From Tamarix chinensis (Eukaryota > Streptophyta > Magnoliopsida > Caryophyllales > Tamaricaceae): a DNA stretch of 64,000 nt. The stretch is from positions 91,652,132 to 91,716,131 of the forward strand of contig CM060174.1 in NCBI GenBank assembly GCA_030549775.1. Direction: 5' to 3'. Both the position numbers and the translations under genes were made by a program. This document shows, piece by piece, positions 26,310 through 37,549 of this stretch (position 1 is the first letter of the stretch; the number at the start of each line of letters is the position of its first letter). Below the pieces are notes generated by a model. The model searched no databases and was not told where the DNA came from. It saw only the letters and a program-made list of their open reading frames with translations.

Positions 26310-27058
26310 GCAGACATATGCATCTCCACTAAAAACATATAATTTCCATCAAGAAATATCTAATTTTAGGCTAATTGTACATCAATTTCACATTCAATTC
26401 CACAATAAACTTGAGAAGTTTATATAAAAGTCATGCTTTTGCTTGTGCTCTACTTTCTCAATGTAATGTGCTTCATTCTCTTATTTTCTAATTCAAATTA
26501 TTCAATGAGCTCAAAGAAAATTGAATGCAAGGTATAATATGTAATACTCCAAATTATGTGGTAGATGGTGGAGGCTTAAAAGAATTGATAAGACAGCCTA
26601 TATCAATTATATATACATTCTTTTTAGGAATTTTATATTTGGAGAACTCTGCTATTGAGCATGATTGGTTTAGAATAGTTCAATGATAAATTATGCATAT
26701 TGAATTATGTATCTCCATAAAAATATATAATTGTAGGCTAATTATGCATCAATTTCACATTCAATTCCGCAATAGACTTGAGAAGTTTATATACAAGTCA
26801 TGCTTATGCAATGTACTCTACTTTCTTAATGTAATGTGCTCTACTCTCTTCTCTTCCAGTTTAGATTATTCAATAGAGCTCAAAGAAAATGTAATGCTAG
26901 GTATAATATATAATACCCTAAATTATGTGGTAGATGGTAGAGGTTTAAAATGATTGATAAGACTACCTATATCAATAAGATATAAATTCCTTTTGGAAAA
27001 TATATATTTGAAAAACTTTATTGTTAAGCGTGCTTGATTTGGAGTAGTTCAAAGAAGG
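26310..27058. repeat. Tandem duplication, two copies of about 390 bp
   Basis: Copy one (about 26310-26690) and copy two (about 26698-27058) share long colinear blocks: GGCTAATT..ACATCAATTTCACA, ACTTGAGAAGTTTATAT, CTTAATGTAATGTGCT, GAGCTCAAAGAAAAT, AATTATGTGGTAGATGGT. They differ by scattered substitutions and small indels. The 86-codon ORF inside copy two has no equivalent reading in copy one and is not considered a gene. Confidence 0.85.
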
Positions 27059-27790
27059 GTGGCCTCCTCAGAAGTTACCCAAGATGGGTGTGAGTTGATA
27101 AATAATATGTTCAAAATGAATCATGTTAATTTGTGGGGCTAGACATCAATCTTGAAAGGATTTTAAGTAACTACCTGCAATTAATGTGGGGTTCGGTATT
27201 ACACAATCAAAGGTACATTAGCATGTCACACTACTTTGCCGAAGATACACTAGTAGCTCATGTTGCCTAGTCTAACATGCATAAGGAGCTCACACTCCTC
27301 TTTCTTAGGTGCATTAAGTGTTTGTGCTCCATTTTTTCACCCATGTAAGGAGCTCACACCCATGGCTTTGAACTACAAAAAGTCTTAGTGCTCCCTTTCA
27401 AGTTGCAGCTTGCACTCTCCACTCCCTATTAGGTCTAGCAGCCCTAGCTAAAGGTTACGCTGGTTTAAAGATAACAAATCTACACCCTAATGTATAGATC
27501 TAGGCTAGAATGCATATACCTAGGAATTACTATGCACATATTTAACCACAATGCATATATTTAGAAATTAAAGAAGTTACTTACATTAGATGCACAATTA
27601 AAAGATGGAAATCTGCCTAGAGATGGTGCCAAGAAGTAACAAGCTAGGTTGGACGATGAAGTTGAGAAGAAAATTGAGAGCTGCATGAGGAATGTGAGGG
27701 TAATAATGGTTGTTTCTGCATAGAGATAATATGAGAAGAGAGTTGTGTGAGTTGTGAGTGGAGGTGAGAAATGAGGGTATGATGGCATGT
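27059..27790. other. Intergenic, with AAGGAGCTCACA units
   Basis: Contains units near 27285 and 27347 similar to those flanking LTR E. No gene supported. Confidence 0.4.
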
Positions 27791-29115
27791 GTTTCTACCA
27801 TAGTATTAAAAACCGAACTAGACCGGCTGGTTGAACCAATAAACCCGCGAACCGATGATAAAACCGGGCTATACGGCAAGTAAAACCAGTTTTGTAAAAA
27901 AAACCGGTGTGTTTGGTAAAAACCGGCTGGTTTATTAAAAAATCTGGAACCGACGATTTTTTAGTAACCTAGTCTGGTTTTGTTAGTATATTCCAAAATT
28001 ACTTTTTTGCCGTCAAATTAAATTTTTAATGTTCTATATGTTGAGGGGTAATTTTATCTTTTTAACTAATTTTCTCCCAACCCTAAACAAACCAAACAAC
28101 CTGTTCGTCACTTCTTCATTCGTCCTCTTCGCTCGTTAGTCTTCTTCTTCATGTTGGTCCGTAGTCTGCTACTTTACTCCTCTCTTCCATCAAGCTGGAG
28201 GCTGGAGCAACTGAGTTGGTCTTCATCAACAATTCTCCACCCTGATGGTTGATGCTGAGGAGATCGTCTACCGTCTTCATTCCGCCGTCGTCTTCAACCT
28301 GGGCTCAAATAGTACAACACGGATAAGGTCGTCTAGAACTTCACAATTCACACCAATTGTAACACCCCCAAAATTCACTATTGGAAAATTTCATTTTATT
28401 AAAATAATTAGCGGAAGCAAAATAACAAAAGTTTGAATTTTGGGGATATTACCACCACACTTAATACTAGACTGGTTCACTTCTACCGTTTTAATACCAA
28501 GTGCTAAGGCTGAAAGTGTAAAATACAATGTACGAGCAACTCAAACCATAATTAAATCAGAGTATCGTAGTTAACCATTCACAATAATAAAATCCACCAG
28601 TGGTGATTACAAGAACAAGGACCATATTAAATTGGGGTTTAAAAAGAGAAAGAGTACAACCCTAGGACTTTTCGGATAGTTCTTTATACTCTTTCCTGTT
28701 ACCCACTTGAATAGCACCTAAAATGGACCTATAAGGGACATTGCCCATTGAATAGGCAAGGGCCCTATGAATGGAATCCTTCATTACTATGGTACTGAGT
28801 AACCCTTTAAAACTCACTGATACAACACTATATACATATATAATGAGAGGTGCATGCATAATATTCACATACATACATTCATATACTTAACAAGTCCATC
28901 AAATATAAATGGGTCAAAACGTACAATCAATACTTCTGGGCCTTAAGCCATTAGTCCATCATTATTCAATCATCTCTCGGATTATATATCCATGTGAGTG
29001 CGGGAACCCAATTATTATAGCTAGTGGACAAGAATACATACAAGGCAGAATGCTCCTAACCACTATTATTGTCGGTGGACCAGTCTCTAGGGTAGAATGC
29101 TCCTAACCACTATTA

Positions 29116-29366
29116 ATTGTTGGTTAGATTACCAAATTGCCCTTTAGTTGGTCAAATTACCAAATTATCCTTCTTCATTATCATAATTACCAAATTACCC
29201 TTCTCCATTATCATAATTACCAATTTACCCTTTAGTTGGTTAAATTACTAAATTACCCTTCTCCATTATCATAATTACTAAATTGCCCTTCTCTATCATC
29301 ATAATTACCAAATTACCCTTCACTATTATCATAATTACCAAACTACTCTTTTGCTTACAAATTACC
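29116..29366 (-). repeat. ACCAAATTACCCTT minisatellite, left part
   Basis: Units of about 30 bp (AATTACCAAATTACCCTTCTC-type) repeated about eight times. LTR D inserted inside this array; it continues at 34727-35030 with the variant TTTTGCCC..ACTTCCAAAATTACC. Confidence 0.8.
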
Positions 29367-29994
29367 TGTAACACCCCCAAAATTACTACTAAAAAATTTC
29401 GTTTAAGACAAAGGTTTTAGCGGAAGCGAAAGAATTAGAAACCATAAACTTGGGGGTATTACCGCCACACTTAGTACCAGACCGGTTCACTCCTACCGTT
29501 CTGATACTAAGTGCTAAGGCTAAACCAAACAATCATTAAGTAAGAGTCATCAAAACATAGGTCCATAGTTAACATGGACCATTCACGAAAACCACGAGTC
29601 AACAACAGTTAAAATATCGTTTAGGAATACAACTTCGAGTACGGTTTCAAAACAATAAGCGTAGTACAAAATATAGCCAAATAAAACAGATCCCAAGGGA
29701 CCAATATCCGAATCGCCTACTCACTCAGGCCAAGCCTTCCACCCCACAATTTGTAACCGACCAAACCTGCATAGGAGGTCTGCTCCCCACCATTGGTGGA
29801 TCATCACAGGACCCATTCAATCAAGGTAGTATCAGTACGGGTCCAATATTGAGTAAGGGCGATAGTGCGCTAAGGCCAAGCATACAATCATACAACATAA
29901 CGTATGTAGCACAATCATATAGACAACATGCGATAACCAGCAAGATAAGGCCCGAATACGTTCCGGTGACTTATTCTTATTTCTCATTAATAAT

Positions 29995-30375
29995 AATACG
30001 TTCATTCCACACATATTCTTTAATAGTCCGTGTGAGTGCGGGAACCCCACTATTATAGCCGGTGGAACGGTCACGAGGGCCATGCCCTGCCACTATTATA
30101 GCCGGTGGACCGGTCACGAGGGTAACATACCCTGCCACTATTATTTGCCGGTGGACCGGTCTGACCCCGACTCACAAGGTGTTCCACTGTAAATATTCGT
30201 ATCTTTCCCAGGTCTTATCATCATTCTGATTAGTTTGTTGAGCACGGAATCCCCCACTATTATAGCCGGTGGAACGGTCACGAGGGACATGCCCTGCCAC
30301 TATTATAGCCGGTGGACCGGTCACGAGGGTAACATACCCTGCCACTATTATTTGTCGGTGGACCGGTCTGGGTCC
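29995..30375 (-). repeat. GACCGGTC / CCACTATTATAG module in LTR D
   Basis: Two large near-identical copies (from about 30020 and 30245), each made of repeated units CCACTATTATAGCCGGTGGA-CCGGTC-ACGAGGG. The core GACCGGTC is a perfect palindrome. Related modules occur in LTRs A, B and C. Confidence 0.85.
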
Positions 30376-30764
30376 GGCTCAACATCTTTCTCTGTAAGTA
30401 GTTAATGTCTTAACATATCTTATTCAAAAGGTTTTCACCAAGGATATGCCTAAATAATTTTCTCTATGCTTTACACATCGCAACCAATAAAATTCCGCAT
30501 TCATAACTACCCTTTGATCGATAATACACATGATAATGCCAAACAACTCTAAGCAGTCATAACCAACCCTAATTGTCCACACCAACCCGTGGTTAACCTC
30601 TCTCATCCCTATTTTACCATAACCACCGTACTTAGCCATCCCAAACCTTAATTATCCTCAACAGTCACAATTAGTTACTCCATCCCTTCTTAATCACAAC
30701 GCCCCAGAGTTAATCACTCCAAACCCTGATTCCATACGATCATGAACTCCTATGCAAAACCCTA

Positions 30765-31700
30765 ATACCACCATACCAACATTAATACCACCATACGACC
30801 CATAACACCACCATGTAAACCCTAATACCACCATAAGTCATTAATACCACTATACAATCATTAATACCGCCATACGAATATTAATACCACCATGCAAACC
30901 CTAATACCACCATGCAAACCCTAATACCACCATAAGCCACTAATTCCACTATGAAATCATTAGTACCACCATACGAACAATTATGCCACCATACAAACCC
31001 TAATACCGCCATACAAACCCTAATACCACCATACAACATCATTACCTCCATAAAATCACAAATACCACCATACAACATTAATACCTCCATAAAATCACAA
31101 ATACCACCATACAACATTAATACCTCCATAAAATCACAATACCACCATACGAACCCGAATACCACCATAAGCCATTAATACCACTATGAAATCGTTAGTA
31201 TCATCATGCGAACATTTATGCCACCATACAAACCCTAATACCACCATGCAAACCTTAATACCACCATACAAACCCTAATACCACCATACAACAGTAATAC
31301 CTCCATAAATCACAAATACCACCATACAACAGTAATACCTCCATAAAAACACAAATACCACCATGCAAACCCTAATACCACCATACAAACCCTAATACCA
31401 CCATACAACATCATTACCTCCATAAAGTCACAAATACCACCATACAACATTAATACCTCCATAAATCACAAATACCACCATACAACAGTAATACCTCCAT
31501 AAAAACACAAATACCACCATGCAAACCCTAATACCACCATACAACATCATTACCTCCATAAAATCACAAATACCACCATACAATATTAATACCTCCATAA
31601 AATCACAATACCACCATACGAACCCGAATACCACCATAAGCCATTAATACCACTATGAAATCATTAGTACCACCATAGAACATTTATGCCACCATACAAA
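30765..31700 (-). repeat. Tandem array of ACCACCATAC-type units (39 bp and about 20 bp)
   Basis: Two interleaved unit types: about 20 bp (AATACCACCATACAAACCCT) and 39 bp (ACAACATTAATACCTCCATA plus AAATCACAAATACCACCAT). Larger blocks are themselves duplicated (about 30940-31200 and 31500-31700). The 39-bp unit is divisible by three, which explains the repetitive ORFs on both strands. Confidence 0.9.
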
Positions 31701-32269
31701 CTTCAAGACTCCCATGATGGTTCCCAGCTCATATTACCATTTATCTTAACATGCATGTCCTAGTGGGCCATAACATATTACATCATAAACATCATACATA
31801 TAAATGTCATGCTCATGTCACGGAAGCACATACAACATACCTCAATCTCCAAGCTGCGCTACACATAAGACACGTTATACACAAATCATATAATACATGG
31901 CATAGCATGACATACATAACATTCAACACATCCATGTCACACATAGCACAAGGCCATTAGCTTCGTCCTTACCTAAGGCGACACCGGGCTTGGAGCACGC
32001 TCCTCTAACTCCTTAGGGCTTTGGTCGGGGTTACCTATAAAAGGGAAAAATGCTAAGTATTAGTTTCCCTTATAATTACTATCAATCCTCATTCTAGTTT
32101 AAGGTTAGGGTTTTTATTATTAAAAAGGGTTTTATACAAAAACTAGGGTTTTTACTTTAGAATTAGTATACTAAATATTAGTAGTCAAAATATGTTTATT
32201 TTTAATACCTATTGTTACACTTATATTATTAGACCCGTTAGCCCTATTCTTATCATAATAATGTTCATG

Positions 32270-32768
32270 CTAACTATAGAAAAATAGTGATAATAATAAT
32301 AATAAAACTAATACTAGTGACACTAATGTTTATAGTGAGAGAAACCCTAGCATTTTTAAGGCTAAGTCTACTAATGGTGTCATATTCGAAATAATATTAT
32401 TATAAGGTCACAATATTACAAGTAACTATTCCTAAGGGTGATAACGATAATAGTTGTATATTCTTGAATAATAAAAGGGTTCAAATGCTTTTGATTACAC
32501 AATAAGGTAGTGATAGTAGTAATAATAGTAATAGTTAATAGTAGTGTCATAGTAATGAGGTTAGGGTCAATGTTAAATGGTATGGTAATAAGGTTCAAGT
32601 ACTCTCCTTAGTTAACAACCAAATGATATTTACTAGCTTGAGTTAAGTAACATGGATAAGAACAAAAGTAGTATTATTATTAACAATGGTGATAAATGTG
32701 TTAAGTATAATAATAATAACAATAACAATAATAATAATGGTAATAATAATAATACTAATAATAGTAAA

Positions 32769-32803
<35 letters not shown>

Positions 32804-32994
32804 TAGTACAACCAAGTAAGGTTAAGCAATAATAATAATAACCATAGTAAGGATAATAGAAATAATAATAATAAAAATGTTAATACTAATAATTATAAAA
32901 ATAAGACCAAAGTTAAGTATAATATAGGTTAGGGTTTAAAAGGGATGTTAGTATTAGTAAGAAAATAAGAACATTAATAATAAAGACAATAATA

Positions 32995-33031
<37 letters not shown>

Positions 33032-33110
33032 TAATAAAAGTAATAGTAATAATAATGATAATAATAATAATAATAATAACAATAATAATAAGTATATTAG
33101 TATTAATATT
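32270..33110. repeat. Imperfect (AAT)n-rich microsatellite region
   Basis: Many runs of AAT/ATA with substitutions, densest at 32700-32810 and 32995-33090. Corresponds in position to the ATC/ATT microsatellite of LTR A. The poly-Leu and poly-Ile ORFs are artefacts. Confidence 0.9.
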
Positions 33111-33763
33111 AGTAGAAAATAGTAGCAGCTATATAAAAAAGGGGGTAAGGGTTTGGATGGGTGGAGAACCACCTAGGGTTGGTCGTGGTCCGGCGGCGGT
33201 GGAGGAGGAGAAGAGGGGGAAAGATGGAGGTGGCGGTTAGATGGGAGGGGAAAAGGAGGAGTTTGAGGTGGGGAAAGAAAGAGCAGGTGAAGGGGAGTGG
33301 AGTGAGGGTGGTGGCGTGGCAAGGGGCGGCGGCGCGCGGCGGCGACGGCGGCGACCGAGGGTGGTGGAGAGAGGTGGGAGATGAGGGAGGAAGGAGGAGA
33401 GGGAGGCAGGGGAAGTTGAAGGCAGGGAAAGGTAGAGGGAGGTCTGCTGGGAATTTTGGAGGGTGGAAGGGTGGCTGGTAGCGGCGGAGGAGGCGGCAGA
33501 AGGTGGCGTAAGGCGGCGATGGGCTGGAAGTGGTGGTTTTCGGGATAGGAACTTTGCACGGTGAAGGCGGAACGTGCAGGGCAAGGCGGAGGGTGGTGGC
33601 GGCTTCGTTTTGTCGAGGGAGGTGCAGGGATGGTAACGGTGGCCAGAGGTGGCGGCGGCTGTCTCCGGTGACGGCGAAAAGCCCGTCTATTTGAGGCGGC
33701 GGAGAGGCGGGGTTTCGGGGCAAAAAAACGAAAAGGGAGCTGATCGGGGCTGCCAATGGGGGG

Positions 33764-33771
33764 TATTTATA
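33764..33771 (-). promoter_or_regulatory. TATA box of LTR D
   Basis: Minus-strand TATAAATA in the context GCCTATAAATACCCC, the same context as in LTR A. It indicates leftward transcription from D, starting near 33735. Confidence 0.6.
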
Positions 33772-34150
33772 GGCAATTGGAAGGGGAAGACGGCAAGGGG
33801 AGAAGGAGGCGTGCAAGGCAGGTGTGCAGGTGGCCGGCCGGTGGCAGGTGGTGCAGGTCCTGCCATGGCAGGCTGGGTCAGGGAAGGGGGAGAAGAAAGG
33901 GAAAGAGGAGGGCACGCGGGAAAGGGAGAGAGGGACTTGGTCGGGGTCGAAAAAAGGAAAGAAAATGACAGGGAGAGGGGCAGGTGAGGATGGTCGGTGC
34001 GGGTGGCTGCCGGCGAAATCGACTTGCAGGTCGATTTGCAGGTCGGGATGCAGGTCGGGGAAGAAGAAGACAGGCAGGGTGGACCGGTGGTCCAGGGAAA
34101 AAGAAAGGAGGGGGAGAACCGGCCGGTTGGCAACGGTTACCTCCTACTAA

Positions 34151-34194
34151 TTGAAACGCAGAGTTTCAAAGGATATCGGGGCAAGACTCTGCGT
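34151..34194. repeat. Two overlapping, mutually exclusive inverted repeats
   Basis: Perfect arms TTGAAAC/GTTTCAA (34151-34157 and 34163-34169) overlap perfect arms ACGCAGAGT/ACTCTGCGT (34156-34164 and 34186-34194). They lie in LTR D upstream of its TATA box, so within U3. No counterpart was seen in LTR A. Confidence 0.6.
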
Positions 34195-37100
34195 CGCGCC
34201 CTGCGATGCGGGCTGGACGCGCTGGGCCACGGGGGAAGGAGAAGGGAGGGAAAAGGGAAAGTTGGGCCGGGCTTGGGCGGCCTGTGCGCGAGACGGGGGA
34301 GAGGAGAAGGGTTTGGGCCGATGGGCTGGCCCAGCCGGGGGGAGAAGAAAGAAAAAAAAAGGAGAGGAGGGAGAAAAAAAAAGAAGAAGGGGAAAAATAG
34401 GAAATAAATAGGATAGGGAAAATAAATAAAATAACTTATGGGGAAATTGGGGTATTTTTGGTTTATTTATAATATTAATATATATAAAATATTAAATAAA
34501 TTCCTTTTTGCTTATTTTAGACCATTTTAGATAAATTCCTTAACCTCCATGCTAATTAGGAAAAATACCCAAATTTTCTTCCATTTAAATTCTTTATTAT
34601 TTTCCTCTTAATATACCTTAATTAACTCTCTACATCTTAATAAATGAGTTTATATAATTAATTTTCCTAATAATTCCTTATTTGGCCATAATTTCGGAAA
34701 TTAGGATTTTGGGATATTACATTACCATCTTGCCCTTTACTTCCAAAATTACCACAATACCCTTTTACTTACAAGTTACCTTTTTGCCCTCTACTTCCAA
34801 AGTTACCATAATATCCTTTTAATTACAAAATTACAATTTTCCCCTTACTTCCAAAATTACCATTTATCCTTTTACTTAGAAAATTACCATTTTGCGTTAC
34901 CATTTTCTCTTTACTTTCAAAATTACCATTTTATCCTTTTACTTCCAAAATTACCATTTTGCCCCCTACTTCCAAAATTACCATAATAACCTTGTACTTA
35001 TAAATTACCATTTTGCCCTTTATTACACCACTTTTATTAAATTATCACCACTACATGAATATTAATATTAATACTCCATTCTCATCATCCAACTCCACCA
35101 ACTATCATATTTCAGCATAATACTCATTAGCATCCACACATATTAGGCCACACTCTTATACAAGACATATTACTAAAATGCCCTTAGGGCTCACAATAAT
35201 ATTTTTCATACATCAATGGTCACAATAACATAATATAATATGGATAAGTACTTAACATTTTCATTAATAACAAAACTCCTTTCTTAAGCATTATTTCCAC
35301 TCATAGCATAAAAACTAGCATGATATCCTTTTTATCAATCAATATAAGTAACTAAATACATTATATTAATAACATATACCATGCATAATAACATATTAAA
35401 CCCCTAATGTGCTAGCATATGTTTATCCATGCGTTTAAGTGGGGTTTAAATATTACCTTAATTCCCGCAAAAATAAACCTTACTGGTATCCTGGTTAAAG
35501 ATTAAAGCTTTTATTAGTAAAACCAATACCTAAAAATAATATCAATACTTATCATATTAGAAATGAGAAAACCAAAGCATAAAACTTTATAAAACTAAAT
35601 TAATGAAATACTTAACTTAAATATTATTATACCTTAAAATTTATCAACTAAATTAAACCAAGGCATGCACCAACTCATCCTACTCGTGCAGCATGAACTG
35701 CATGCAAAACAAGGGGTGGAAGGGGTCGAAGGTGGTGGAGGAAAGGAAGGGAGTGGTGTTTTTGGGTTAGGATTTTGGGGCTAGGAAAGAGGGCAGGTCG
35801 GGGAGGATTTAGGGCAAGGTAAAGGTGCAGGGGTGGAAAGGGGGTGTAGGTGGTGGTCGGGGATAGGTTGTTAGCGGCTAAGGGCGGCGGCGGCAGCAGC
35901 GAGGCTGCGAAGGTTAATGCCGAGGTGAAGGTGGTTGAAAAGGAAGGAAAAAGGAAGGGAAAAAGGAGGGGCTGCAGTGTTTGTTTCGGCCAAAGGAGGT
36001 GAGGAGGTGGTAGGGGAGAATGTAGGGAGTGGTTTGGTGTTTCAGGTGGCAGTAGAGACGGCGGGACAGTAGCGGAAGGAGGAGGTGTAGGGTGGTTGCC
36101 GAGAAGGAAGAAAAAGAAGAGGGGAGGAAGGAGGTGGACTACAGGGCGGCTCGAGGGGTGGTGCGGTGGTTTAGGGATAAGGTAGAGGGTTGCAGGGGTG
36201 GTGCAGGTGGTTGGTGTAGCGGTGGAAGCGCGCGGAATGGAGCGGCGATGCAAAAACAGGGGAGGGATGAAAGGAGAATAAAGGGAGAGAAAGAAATTGG
36301 GGAGGGAAGAAAGTCTCGAAAATGGGTAGGGGAGAGGCCGACGAGGAGAAGAAAAAGAAGAAGGGGGAGAGGGAGTAGGTGTGGTCGGTCGGGGCAGTTG
36401 TGGGGTGATAGGGAGGTGGTCGGGTGGTAGGGAGAGGTAAAGGAAGAAGAGAAAAGAAAGGGCATGCGTTTTGGGGGGTGCAGGGTCGGTTAGGTCTGAA
36501 ATGGGGAAGAAAAGGATGGGGGGAGAGAGAGGGAGAGTGGCAAGGAGGTAGATGGTGGCAGGGAGGAGTTGTAGGGTGTGGCTCGAGCATGGCAGAGGTG
36601 GTCGAGGAAGAAGAAGGAGGAAGAAGGGAGAAGGAAGAAGACAGTTCAGGAGACGAAAAGAAAGGGGAAGTGGGCTAGCCCGATCAGGGGGAAGGAAGGA
36701 AAGGAAGGGAGATTGAGTCGGGCGACGTGTACGGGGGAGGAAGGAAAGAAAAGCAAGGGGTTGGGCCTGCAGTGCATGGGAGGAGAAGGAGAGGAGGGGA
36801 ATAATTGGGTTGCAGCCCAGGCGTGTAGGGTCAGGGAGAAGCAAGCTGTGGCCTGGCGGCCCAAAGAGAAGGAAAAAGGAAAAAAGAAAGAAAGGGAAAA
36901 AAGGAGAAAGAAAAAGGAAAAGGAAAAATAAAATAGTTTAATTTATAAAATAATATAATATAATATTTTTGTTAGATAAATAAATTTATTAATTTAATAT
37001 AATATATATTTAATATATGGGTTTAAAAAGGTTAATTTTAGGAAAAATATTGGTTTGGAAATTTATTCAAATAAAATGAGTATGATAAAATAATAAAATA

Positions 37101-37255
37101 TATATTTTAATTTATTAAATTTTCCTATCCAATTTTATATGCTCGAAAATCCATAAAATAAATAAGTTAAATAATTTTAAAAGCTAATTTATCCCAAATA
37201 AAAGCTATTTAATAATTATAGTTTTTTTAAAAAATTTCAGGGAATTACACCAATC

Positions 37256-37475
37256 TCTTGCCTCGGTTTTCCTTCAATCTTAGGTAATTAGTTTTTCTAC
37301 TAATCTGCTATAGTTTTTTTTTATTATTTCTTATTTTGGTTTTAGTTATGTATTGTTATGAATTATTTGGCAGATGTTTGCCAAGAAGAAGTGAAGAACA
37401 ATCATGCTATAGTTTGTTGCTAATTTCTTGCCTCGGTTTTCTTCAATCTTAGGTAACTTATGATTCTTTTTTGCT
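37256..37475 (+). repeat. Duplicated TCTTGCCTCGGTTTT segment in the hAT 5' region
   Basis: The sequence TCTTGCCTCGGTTTT followed by CTTCAATCTTAGGTAA occurs at 37256 and again at about 37426. It is a local duplication of about 170 bp that also duplicates a candidate splice donor (AGGTAA). Confidence 0.7.
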
Positions 37476-37549
37476 AATATGTATATCTACTAATTTGCTA
37501 ATAAGTATATCTGCTAATTTTCTAATCAATATATTTGCTCAAAGAAATT

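Larger units (their letters stand above)
29367..34721 (-). mobile_element. Solo LTR D (5,355 bp) nested in LTR C
   Basis: Plus-strand ends are TGTAACACCCCC and TTTTGGGATATTACA, with a perfect TTACC duplication (29362-29366 and 34722-34726). It holds the full family layout in reverse: GCGGAAGC block near the left end, GACCGGTC/TATTATAG module (29995-30375), a 39-bp tandem array, the CCTTAGGGCTTTGG block shared with LTR A (32010), AAT microsatellites, a TATA box (33764), and a purine-rich GC-rich block (33120-34400). It is the most complete and probably youngest copy here. No gag or pol. Confidence 0.9.
28358..37249 (-). mobile_element. Solo LTR C (about 3.5 kb without nested LTR D)
   Basis: On the plus strand it begins TGTAACACCCCC and ends GGGAATTACA, flanked by a perfect CCAAT duplication (28353-28357 and 37250-37254). 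It is the minus-orientation equivalent of LTR A. It contains the TTAGCGGAAGC block, a short copy of the TATTATAG module (28960-29115), a minisatellite of ACCAAATTACCCTT-type units, and a purine-rich block (35690-36930; pyrimidine-rich in the transcript sense). No coding region is supported; the 389-codon proline-rich ORF at 35675-36844 is treated as low-complexity sequence. Confidence 0.88.

Noticed and set aside
30765..31700. Regularly spaced repeats that could suggest a CRISPR array
   Set aside because: Units are contiguous and near identical without unique spacers, in a plant LTR; it is a minisatellite.
30765..31700. Telomere-like AACCCTAA text in the array
   Set aside because: CCCTAA occurs once per unit within longer units and is never a tandem seven-base plant telomere repeat.
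32600..33240. Poly-Leu/poly-Ile ORFs that look like membrane proteins
   Set aside because: They are translations of AAT-type microsatellites.
35675..36844. 389-codon proline-rich ORF, minus strand
   Set aside because: Low-complexity Pro/Leu/Ser sequence in the base-skewed block of LTR C with no recognisable domain; kept only as an observation.
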